NCBI GenBank assembly: GCA_012295275.1
Contig: CM022665.1
Span: forward strand, 34,402,022-34,466,021
Length of the DNA stretch: 64,000 bases
Origin: Chrysomallon squamiferum
Taxonomy: Eukaryota > Mollusca > Gastropoda > Neomphalida > Peltospiridae
Direction: 5' to 3'
Each line of letters opens with the position of its first letter. Positions within the stretch are counted from its first letter, which is position 1. Positions 55,576-64,000 of the stretch are shown one piece after another. A model generated the notes under the pieces. The model made no database searches. It saw only the letters and a list, made by a program, of their open reading frames with translations, and had not been told where the DNA came from. The position numbers and the translations under genes were made by a program.

Positions 55576-56894
55576 CTGAAATTAAATAAAGAATGATTGA
55601 AAGCTTTGGTCAAAATATTTTTTATTTAATTATTATTATTAAGACACAAAAAAATAAGAATAAAAAAAAAAATTAAAAAAAAAAAAAAAAAAATAAAAAA
55701 TAATAAAAAATATCAAGAGAATTTTGTTTCTAAACTTTAACATTAAATTATTTTTCCTTAATTAGCTATTAGAAATTTAAGTTCTTTATGATAAAAGTTG
55801 GTATGAATTAGATGTCATTTTTAAGCTATTTTCATTTATTTGCTTTATTTCCAAACATTTAAAAAAATTTAAAATAATTAAATAATAATATCAAATACTA
55901 TCAGCCTTCAAGTATCTTCATAATTTTGTTACGATACTGTCATTCTCTAATATTATTTATCATGTGGATACAAGTAAATGTGTTGCATTTTTGTTCACTG
56001 GCACTTTATCCTAAACATTTGTTATTTCATATATACTTCACATTTTTTCCATTAATTTCAAGCCCTCATAAAGTTATTGAATTTTATTTTTTTATTTTTA
56101 TTTTTTTGCAAAGAACCAGTTTTATATTATATGAATATAGATGGACATTAAACTAAAATAGAAAGAAAAAAAAAGAAAAAAGAAAGAAAGAAAAAAATAT
56201 ATATATAATTATATTTCTTAATAACCAGTTTCAGTGAATAAATTTTTCAGAATGTTCTTACTTGGAGACACTGAAGCAATCTCAGATGTTTGTGGGGATA
56301 AACAGTGTACTAATCTCTTTAAGCCTAATGCAATATCTGGTGATTTCTTTGTTGAATTTCTTTCTGTTGTAAACGAAAATGTTATATGAGGTGTTGTGGG
56401 CACTCTGTTATCTGAGGTGACATCTAAAAACAATATTGTAATTATATTTCTTATAATTACTTTTGTTCAAATTAATAATCAATTAATATTCACTGATAGA
56501 GAGAAAATAAAAATAAAAACAATGTTTAAAAAAAATCAAATCAAATAAATAATGGTTTTCAATGATGTTTTGGTAATCAACTGCATTCTTTGATGAATTT
56601 GTTTTCTGGCATTTGGTATAATTTATATTTTTTAAGAAATGGTTTCATTCATAGTAATAAAATAACAACTTGATTTAAATAATAATAATTTATTTTTCTA
56701 ATTTTATCTAAGAAATAAATGTTATGATACTTCAAATATTTGTCTATCTACATTATTTAAAACACTATACCTTCACCTTCTGTTTGGAATTGTGGAACTT
56801 CTGCTTCAGGTGATTTCCACTGACACTGGTAAAAACAGCAGGGAGTAGAAGGTACATGCTGGTAGGGTGAATCAGTGCTTGAGAAAGATGCCAT
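55337..56894 (-). CDS. Small unidentified nuclear-type protein, possibly RHNO1-like (three coding exons)
   Basis: Exons 56771-56894, 56262-56423 and 55337-55575 join with phase 1 at both junctions into 174 residues. The start is MASFSSTDSPYQHVPSTPCC and an in-frame stop precedes the ATG. The product is serine/threonine/proline-rich, then basic (KRLRNNGNRLCKFSKRQILQ), with no membrane segment. Three short motifs occur in the same order as in vertebrate RHNO1, which binds the RAD9-HUS1-RAD1 clamp in checkpoint signalling: W-x-SP (QWKSPEAEVPQF), PHITF (VPTTPHITFSF) and LSPQ (RLVHCLSPQTSE). This comparison is from memory and short motifs can match by chance. The clear statement is a real spliced gene; its identity is only a hypothesis. 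Confidence 0.6.
55640..55720. repeat. A-rich low-complexity run
   Basis: Broken poly-A with AAT/AAAT interruptions inside an intron. Confidence 0.8.
56262..56423 (-). CDS. Small gene, coding exon 2
   Basis: 162 bp, phase 1 on both sides, encoding DVTSDNRVPTTPHITFSF through EIASVSP. The donor is GTAAGA. Confidence 0.65.
56771..56894 (-). CDS. Small gene, coding exon 1
   Basis: 41 codons from the ATG, ending VPQFQTEGE plus one base, with donor GTATAG. The exon probably begins at 56929 after a TTACACAG acceptor, so a non-coding exon lies upstream. Confidence 0.65.
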
Positions 56895-57024
56895 TTGTTT
56901 AATTTAATCTGCTGAATATTACAAAGTTCCTGTGTAATAATAAAATTAAGAACAGTTGCATTACCATTTATAATATGAAGACTCATAAATTATCCAGTTC
57001 TATGAGGTGCAAAACAGAATAGAA

Positions 57025-57028
<4 letters not shown>

Positions 57029-57073
<45 letters not shown>
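57029..57073. repeat. Poly-A run of about 45 bases
   Basis: The longest uninterrupted A run of the window. Confidence 0.9.
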
Positions 57074-57075
<2 letters not shown>

Positions 57076-58284
57076 TTTTACATATCATTACTTAAATTAT
57101 AATTATATCCAAGTATTTGAATCATTCAAAAAAAAATTATGATAATAAAAGTAAATCTGAATAAAAACTATCAGAAAATATGAAACACATTCTCATCAGA
57201 ATGGATAAAGAGAACTGACCTTGTTCTTTTTTTAAAAAGATTTTAGAAAATAATCCTCTTCCATAACGTAAAGTGAAAGGTATAATAAAGTGCAATGCTA
57301 GAACCATTCAGGATAACTTCATAGGATATTGCACACATTAATCGAGTAATCTAATAATATCTTTTTCTATAGCAGTTTTCTGTTGTAATAGTTCTTTAGT
57401 TACCACTCAAACAAGGACCAGCTTAGTTGCTGGAGCACAACACCCAAGAGTTTTACTTTAATGTTTTTGACTTTGTAACAAATATCTCTCTGAGGTCCTG
57501 TAGAACTAGTTGTTATAGGCCCTATAGAAATCTATTTCCAATATTTTAGTATTCCTGTTATTATTTATATTTGTCTTTCATAGATTTCTTTCTTTTTTTA
57601 AATTTCATATTACAATATCAAATATTTGTTCATTGATTTACTGACTGTAATACACAATTCCTATTTCATTGGTATGGGAATACTTAAGAATTTACCGTTT
57701 TCTTTTCTTTTTTGACAGGCAAAAGTTATGCTTATACATATTGAATATATTTATCGCTATTTGTGAATAACTGTAAAACTGACACAGTATACCAAATAAT
57801 TTTATTACCAAGAAAAATAATAATAAATGAATAATAATTAGAATAATTCAACTGCAGTAAACACTGCATATAATTACTGGACTCAACAACAATGGATGGA
57901 ATGAAAAGACCTGATTTTTCTGTAATGTTATTCCAATAAATTATCATCATCAGTAATGGATTTTGTAGATCAGATAATCATGTATTTTGGACATAATATC
58001 TGTGTCCCATTTGAGTTTATTTCCATTAAAATAGTATAGTGGATAATCAGGACTTGTATTAGATGATCACTGAGCTTTGAAAGGGATTTGGAAATGATAC
58101 ACATTTGCTGAATGTTTAGTTGGCAGGTAGATTACAGCTCATGCCATTTCATAAGCGGCATTGAGAACCCTACTACAAAAAATGTTGGGCACAGATAAAC
58201 ATGTATCATCAAATTTGGTGAAGAGCATTGTCACAAATAATGAGTAACATTCTTTGTAATAAGGTTCAGATAATCCTTGTCATC
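57074..58284. other. Probable first intron of the small minus-strand gene
   Basis: No coding exon was recognised. The right part (from about 58060) may be the N-terminal remnant of the adjoining transposase relic, but it is too decayed to read. Confidence 0.4.
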
Positions 58285-58690
58285 AAAAATCCAGATAGAG
58301 CTGCATACAGTCCAAGCAGATTTCTAACAAAAACATGGATGATGCCATCTTACTGTGATTGTGTCACTTTGCAATTCATTAGGCAAAAAGTGCATGGCTG
58401 AAAAGTGTCAAAAGTTAGGGTAACTGTATGGCCAATGCCAATATGAATGGCTTGGACAAACTGACTTTGTTTATCATTAGGAAAAGTCAGAACCCACATG
58501 CTTTCGAAGACGAACAGTGTCTACCAACATATTACATAACATGGCTATAACAATAAAGCTTTGATGATGAATGTTCTATTTGAGGACTGGCATAAAAACC
58601 TTGATTTTCAAGTGGGGTTGGTAAATCAGAAGATATGCATGATCATTAACAACTGTAATCATATATCTGATAAGCCCTTTGTTCCAAAAG
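58285..58690 (+). mobile_element. Decayed pogo/Tigger-like DDE transposase fragment
   Basis: Reading the plus strand and allowing stops and frameshifts, transposase-core pieces appear in order: NPDRAAY (family: NADETGLF), KTWMMPS, QKVHG-stop-KVSKVRVTV (family: G-K-SK-RVTV), then NANMNGLDKLTLFIIRKSQN with PHAFEDEQCLPT (family: KLPLLVIGKS-NPRCFK), KALMMNVLFEDWHKNLDF (family: KAWMTS-LFEEWL-LD), and KICMIINNC (family: KILLLVDNC). At least one stop and two frame changes are present, and the DN catalytic step reads NN, so it is inactive. No intact inverted repeats were seen around it. It is a pseudogene remnant, not the same fragment as the element at 45.4 kb, which keeps only the N-terminal end. 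Confidence 0.8.
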
Positions 58691-58859
58691 CCCCTTCCTG
58701 TTGATGATCAGGAGGTACCACCGCAATCATTTCTGCTCACAATACATAAATATTTATAAATGTTTTATTTCATACATTTTATTCTAATATACAGTAATAT
58801 ATATATATGTGTGTGTTTGTTTTCAAGCTGTATTAATTTTAATGTTCAAAATAAGATTT

Positions 58860-59600
58860 CATTTATTCTATGAAATAATGTACCTGATCCTATCACTTGT
58901 GCTACTCTGTAGATGTTACCAATGCAGCTGACGAAGGCTGCGTCTAAGTATACATCGGATAACGTCCGTTTTGCATGCTAGTCGGATTTTATCTGGGCTA
59001 TACATGTCTAGGTACATATCGGACATCGATGTCCACTTGAATTCGATATATGCGAGGTTTATTGTACAATATTTAATAACAATAACACTACAACAAGAAG
59101 AATATATTTTTAAGCTGTTACACTCAAATAATTTGTTCTCTGACTCTTTATCATCTGTGGCATTCAGAACCCGCCTACAAAACAAAGACAAAACTCGCAC
59201 TCACTCAATTCATCCTTTATCCTCGTGTAATAAAATCATGTATCTTTACTAACTGGAATAATTATGTATAGAATCCAGATTAAATTTATGGTGACAGATA
59301 TGGATTGTTTCTGTGCATAATATAAAATTAATTTTAAGAACTGAAATTTTCTTACAGCGATCTTGCATTGTTACTTTTTTTTATCTTTACTCTTAAGGTC
59401 AATACATCAAAGTTAACATAGCGCTAAAACAGATACGTCTGCACATTGACCAATCAGTTATTTCGATACAAATTATGCATCCAGTCTCTTGTGAAAAATA
59501 ATCACCGATGCCAATAAAGAAAAGATTACTCTGCCAAGATGTAGTAGGAAGGCGTTTGTGTAAACAATGATGTCAAAGGCAAGATATCTAAATTAAAATG
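58860..59600. promoter_or_regulatory. CpG-bearing island, candidate shared promoter
   Basis: CpG dinucleotides are frequent here while sequence on both sides is almost devoid of them. A CCAAT lies at about 59449-59453. On the minus strand a GTAACA donor at 58918-58919 could end a non-coding first exon of the small minus-strand gene, and the unrecognised plus-strand gene starts to the right. A head-to-head promoter is the simplest reading, but no transcription start can be placed. Confidence 0.4.
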
Positions 59601-59957
59601 TTTAGGATATTAAAAACACTAACATCAACAAATAGCATTAGTATTTAACATTTTGACTATTTCTGTTAGTCATAAAAAAATAATAATGCGTTTCAATAAA
59701 AAATTAAGTTTTTATAAGAATTTTATATAACTGTCAAATCATTATAAGGATATTTCATTAAGAAAATAATTAAAAGTAATTTTGTTTTAAACAAATCAGA
59801 AATATCCGAAGTAAATATACAAACTGTTGTAATAAAAAAACGGTAGAACATATTTTAATATTTCTAGCATCAAGATAATTATTAATTATCGAGTGCAGTC
59901 ATTTAAATAACTTTATTTATTTTTTATTTTATTTTATTTTTTTAAAATTTATTTATA

Positions 59958-59960
<3 letters not shown>

Positions 59961-60019
<59 letters not shown>
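59961..60019. repeat. (ATT)n microsatellite
   Basis: About 19 ATT units. Confidence 0.95.
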
Positions 60020-60022
<3 letters not shown>

Positions 60023-60261
60023 TATGATCAACTAATCATTGCTTGTAAATAACATTATAAATATTGTTTTGTAAACGTTATAGAACATAAACAACAGAGA
60101 AATTCATTTTCTATATTGATTTATTGTTTTAAAATAAAATTTCTATACTTATTTTGTGTGTAGTGGGGGGTGGGGTTTGTTTAAAAATTGTTTTATCTTA
60201 ATTTTATTATTACAAGCCTTTGATAATAATCATGTTTTTTTTTTTAATTTTCATGTTTCAG

Positions 60262-60342
60262 GTTTAGAAATGCAAACATATTCCAGCAGAAAACCAAAAT
60301 TTTGGAAAAACAAATATGATGATATTTTTGATTCAGTTGCTG
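60262..60342 (+). CDS. Unrecognised gene, putative first coding exon
   Basis: It follows a TTTTCATGTTTCAG acceptor and contains ATG then QTYSSRKPKFWKNKYDDIFD. The assumed donor GTTTGC is weak; it was chosen because it gives phase 1. The exon end is uncertain. Confidence 0.4.
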
Positions 60343-63300
60343 GTTTGCTTTGGCTTTTATTTTTATTTATAAATCTTTTTTTTTTTCCTTCTTCATTTCT
60401 TTGCAGATATCACCAAAATTTACTAATTTTATTACACTGAGAAAGAATTATAAAAACTAAGGTGTGAACAGATTTTAACTGAAATATTTGGTTGTTTTCA
60501 CTATTAAAACAATGTGTTTTGCTTTCATTTTTGCCTTAATTTGAAATTGATAGGTGTTAAATAATTTTGCAGGTTTTAAGTTAGGTTTTAAGATAAATGT
60601 TTTTAATTCAACCTTTTGTTTAAATAGCTCCTAAAGCAAAGCAGCTGTTTGTGGAATCCTGGTTGAGACAGCTTCCTGACAGAATGGAACCAAACATTGA
60701 AATCTTGCGAGATGATGTATGCAAGTCACGTAAGGCATTGTATTTTGGAGAATGTTTTTTTTTTATCAAGTAGCCTATACACATTACATTAATAAATACA
60801 GTTAATCTTGAATAAGAATAAAATACAGTTAATGAAGAAGGAAACATTTTGATGTTTTCTTGCACAATTTGAATATTAAAAAAGACAAAGCAAATAATTT
60901 GTTTTCAAATACTAAACATTTAAACATAAAATGAAAGTTGAAGTGATAATATTTTTAGAAAATATTTTTGAATGTGAGTTTAGTCAAATCATGCTAGGTT
61001 GGTATTCAGCAGAAATATAATTGAGGTAAAAAGTTTTAAAAGAAATATTATGTCTGATATCTTCCTAAGGAAAAATGTTAAAGACATTATCTATGCCGAA
61101 TAAAGATAATGAAAAAAAATCAAAAAAGAATAAGTGATAATTTAACTGAAAACTAAAATACACCATATGACATTCTTATTTTTTACAAACTGTTTAAACT
61201 GAAAATAATATTTATGAAAAATTAAAGTATATCTTAATGTATAAAACAAATCTAATAATCATTTCACAGAATACATAAAGTACTTAACACCTTAATTGGT
61301 AGAAACCTAGCAAATTGTAGTTAGTAAATATCTGCTTAGTATGAAAAAAAAAAGGTATATAAAAAAACAACTCATCTGTAAAAGGAGGAATAGGTATATA
61401 ACACACATATCCATGTCTATTCTTCAATTTTATTTACTGTTAGAAATGCAAATGAACCTTTATAATTTCAGTAAAAAGGTTCATTTTATCTATTTTGTTT
61501 GGCTATTTATTTAGGACTTGATAGGAAACCTTCAGGCAGCTCCATTACAGATGTTATTGATGTTAATTCCATACTTCCAGGAAAGGAATACAGAAAATTT
61601 AATAAACCAGATATTTGTAAGTATAACATTGCTGTTGAAGATAACTGCTAAAGGAAGATTTGTATTTTTCATTTCTATAATTCTGTGTAAAACAGTAATG
61701 TGTGATAAGCACTTGAAAAAGCATTATTAATTAATATCTGATATCTTGTAATGAAAGATGACAAATACATGACAGACTGATGGATATAACATATTTGCTG
61801 TTGATCAACTGACTGATAGTGAAAATAAATACATTTACATTAGGTTTTCTGTTTTAATATTGTAAATTGTATGAATTAATTGTTATGCTTATTAAAAAAG
61901 ATGAAGTATTTTTAAATTGTTGAATTTGGGTTAATCATTAACCTGAATAATTCCAGTAATTATAGCTAAAATTTAATTATGTTTTTAGATAAAACTGTTA
62001 TAAGCAAACCAAGACTTCCAACACCAATACCAAATATATCAATTAGTCAAACAGCTGAAAACAACACAACTGAGGGTAAAACAGAAATATCAGACTTAAT
62101 AAGCACACAGATAACTGAATCTGTGATCAGTGATGACAAGCATGACACATCTGATGAAACTGATGATGTTGAAATCTCACATATATACACATGGACCACA
62201 GCATCAACCACACCATCTTCTGAAAGTGAGTTTATTATGTCTCAGTCACAGCTTCATAAAAAGAAAATAAACTAAACAGCATCAAAACTACCTCAAAAAA
62301 TATTTCTAAAATGAAAAATAAACTAAAGAAGTCAAACTAAATTGTATTGTTCAGTTTGTTGATTGATTGAACATCTCTGTTTACAATTATTTAATCACTA
62401 ATAAGAAGTATTTTGTACATTAAATTATAGCATATGAAGAAATATTAAATATTACAAACTTAATATGATATCAATATTGTATGAATTAATTGTTGTTGCT
62501 TATTAAAAAAGATGAAATATCAGTACTGAAAGGAGATGTGAAACTATTTTATATTAATTTTATTGTTTTAAAGCAAGACTGTCATCTATTATTTTTCTGT
62601 TGCATTCCTAAGTGGAATTCTAATTTATTTTTGTGGTCACAAATTTTTAAATATATACTTTACCATGATTGGAATAAACTGATAAATTGTATAGGAAATA
62701 TGTGATGTATATTTCATTGTTTTATGGTTAAATACATTTTACTGAAACTGTTAGGTAAAATACATGAAGAATCATCAAAAGAGAAAAAACATTTTGGGAA
62801 AGTGTCAACAACAAGTATTCACTGGAAAACACTGAGGAAAAAAGTGTTGAATTCCACAGCAAAGAATGATGCAAAAAATATAGAATCTGTGAACTTCTCT
62901 CAAAATTTTTCTTATATTCAGAATCATGATACTGAGTGTGGTAATAACATATAAATTGTTTTTCTATTTACATATGAATAGTTTCATTTTAAAAATTACT
63001 TAAAATTACTGTTTAAATTACAATTTAAATTTAACCTATCTTTTAAATAAATATTGTATCAAATATTGGATAGAGATTGTGAAACTGTTTCATATTAATT
63101 TTATTGTTTTAAATTAAGACTGTCATCTGATATTCATCTGTTTCATTTCTCAGTTGAATTCTTATTTATTTTTGTGGTCAAAAATATTAAAATAAATATT
63201 TCACAATGACTGCAAAAACTGATAAATGGTATAAGAAATATATGATATACATTTCACTTTTTTATAGTTAAATACTCTTTACTTAAAATGTTTAGGTAAA

Positions 63301-64000
63301 ATACATGAAGAATCATCAAAAGAGAAAAACGATTTTGGGAAAGTGTCAACACCGAGTATTCAGTGGAAAACACTGAAGAAAAAAGTGTTGAATTCCACAG
63401 CAAAGAATGATGCCAAAAATATAGAATCTGTGAACTTCTCTCAAAATTTTTCTTATATTCAGAATCATGGTACTGTGTATGGTAATAAAATGTTAATAGT
63501 TTTATTCTTTACATACAAATAGTTGCATGTCAAAAATTATTTGTAATAACAGTTTAAATTGAACCCATCTGTATAATAAATATGACAAATTTAATATGAT
63601 ATAAAGTCCTGGAAGGCGACTGTGAAATTGTTTCGTATTCATTTTATTGTTTTAAATTAAGACTGTCATCTGATATTCATCTGTTTCATTTCTCATTGGA
63701 TTTCTTATTTATTTTTGTGGTCAAAAATATTTAAATAAACACTTCACAATGACTGCAAAAACTGATATATGATGTATATTTCTCTGTTTTATAGTTAAAA
63801 ACTATTTACTAAACTGTTTAGGTAAAATACCTGGAGCATTGTCAAAAGAAAAGAAAAAATACAGGAAAATGTCAGCACCCTGTATTTGTTGGAAAACACT
63901 GAGGAAAAAGGTGTTGAATTCCACAGCAAAGAATGATACAAAAAATATAGACTCTGTGAACTTCTCTCAAAATATTTCATCTATACAGAATTATGATTCT
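60262..64000 (+). CDS. Unrecognised plus-strand gene with tandemly duplicated exon (partial, continues beyond the window)
   Basis: Exons 60628-60729, 61515-61616, 61989-62225, 62755-62940, 63296-63481 and 63822-64000 (cut by the window) join without frame breaks, and each starts and ends in phase 1. A weaker first exon, 60262-60342, may carry the start (ATG at about 60271, MQTYSSRKPKFWKNKYDDIF). The protein is hydrophilic and rich in S, T, K and N, with no membrane segment. The first residues recall the Y-S-R type PDS5-binding motif near the N-terminus of WAPL and of haspin kinase. That would make this a cohesin-linked protein, but the motif is short and the kinase or WAPL domain would lie outside the window. 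No confident family. Confidence 0.6.
60628..60729 (+). CDS. Unrecognised gene, exon A (102 bp)
   Basis: It encodes APKAKQLFVESWLRQLPDRM and EPNIEILRDDVCKS. The donor is GTAAGG; phase 1-1. Confidence 0.6.
61515..61616 (+). CDS. Unrecognised gene, exon B (102 bp)
   Basis: It encodes LDRKPSGSSITDVIDVNSIL and PGKEYRKFNKPDI. The donor is GTAAGT; phase 1-1. It has the same length as exon A, but I see no clear similarity between them. Confidence 0.65.
61989..62225 (+). CDS. Unrecognised gene, exon C (237 bp)
   Basis: It encodes KTVISKPRLPTPIPNISISQ, then an acidic Ser/Thr-rich stretch ending TTASTTPSSE. The donor is GTGAGT; phase 1-1. Confidence 0.7.
62755..62940 (+). CDS. Unrecognised gene, tandem exon copy 1 (186 bp)
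   Basis: 62 codons. It starts KIHEESSKEKKHFGKVSTTS and continues with the conserved half WKTLRKKVLNSTAKNDAKNI and ESVNFSQNFSYIQN. The donor is GTAATA; phase 1-1. Confidence 0.75.
63296..63481 (+). CDS. Unrecognised gene, tandem exon copy 2 (186 bp)
   Basis: Exactly the same length and phase as copy 1. By hand count it differs at about 10 of 186 bases, nearly all changing the residue (for example KH to ND, TT to TP). Open throughout. Confidence 0.75.
63822..64000 (+). CDS. Unrecognised gene, tandem exon copy 3 (truncated by the window end)
   Basis: 179 of an expected 186 bp are visible. The first third is more diverged (KIPGALSKEKKKYRKMSAPC) while WKTLRKKVLNSTAKND is unchanged. Open to the edge. 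Confidence 0.75.

Larger units (their letters stand above)
62477..64000 (+). repeat. Tandem array of exon-plus-intron units, about 0.53-0.54 kb each
   Basis: Exon starts are 541 and 526 bases apart. The preceding introns also align: each has a block beginning near GTGAAACT, then TTTTATTGTTTTAAA, GACTGTCATCT and TTATTTTTGTGGTCA. So the duplicated unit includes intron and exon. A 43-base piece of the intron before exon C (about 61867-61908) matches the start of the first unit (62477-62519). The array leaves the window on the right. Confidence 0.9.

Noticed and set aside
58916-59252. Two overlapping frames of about 93 codons on opposite strands in the CpG island
   Set aside because: Neither shows a domain. 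They overlap each other almost completely and fit better as promoter or untranslated exon sequence.
59821-60155. Possible extra 5' exons of the right-hand gene
   Set aside because: The stretch is mostly ATT microsatellite and AT-rich sequence; no frame with acceptable splice sites could be supported.
61518-61730. 70-codon frame MIGNLQAAPL... over exon B
   Set aside because: The shifted frame ignores the GTAAGT donor. The phase 1 reading connects with exons A and C.

Overview
This is an AT-rich, intron-rich animal genome fragment. It has long introns with GT-AG (and one GC-AG) splice sites, abundant ATT/TAA, TA, CT/GA and CA microsatellites, long A or T runs and degraded DNA transposons. There is no sign of prokaryotic organisation. 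The repeat style, the patchy CpG depletion typical of invertebrate gene-body methylation and the gene content point to a lophotrochozoan, most likely a mollusc and possibly a coleoid cephalopod. That placement is inference, not proof.

Layout. (1) 1-6240: T-rich, CpG-poor, without convincing exons. It looks like the long 3' UTR or last intron of a plus-strand gene lying to the left, ending near an AATAAA cluster at about 6180-6200. (2) 6241-20140: CpG-containing sequence carrying a three-exon minus-strand gene for a divergent Rho-family GTPase (coding 15215 to 8855, 201 aa), with large CT/GA/CA microsatellites and a palindromic cAMP-response element just upstream of its start. (3) 20140-51450: a minus-strand Ras/Rab interactor (RIN / sprint) gene. 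I could join 19 coding exons in phase into a 1479-residue protein with SH2, a huge disordered proline/serine-rich middle, RIN-homology, VPS9 (Rab5 exchange) and RA domains. Its 45.0-51.3 kb intron holds a short pogo/Tigger-type element with terminal inverted repeats. (4) 54.8-59.2 kb: a small minus-strand gene of three or four coding exons, possibly a RHNO1-like 9-1-1 clamp interactor (weak, order-of-motif resemblance only), plus a dead Tigger-like transposase at about 58.3-58.7 kb. (5) 58.9-59.6 kb: a CpG-bearing island that could be a shared promoter. (6) 60.2-64.0 kb: the start of an unrecognised plus-strand gene in which all exons are phase 1-1. Its last visible exon, 186 bp, is present in three tandem copies and the series runs off the window.

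The two recognised genes belong to small-GTPase signalling: the Rho protein is a molecular switch, and RIN proteins are Ras effectors that activate Rab5 in endocytosis. Nothing in the sequence shows that they are co-regulated. The most noteworthy structure is the recent tandem exon amplification at the right edge.
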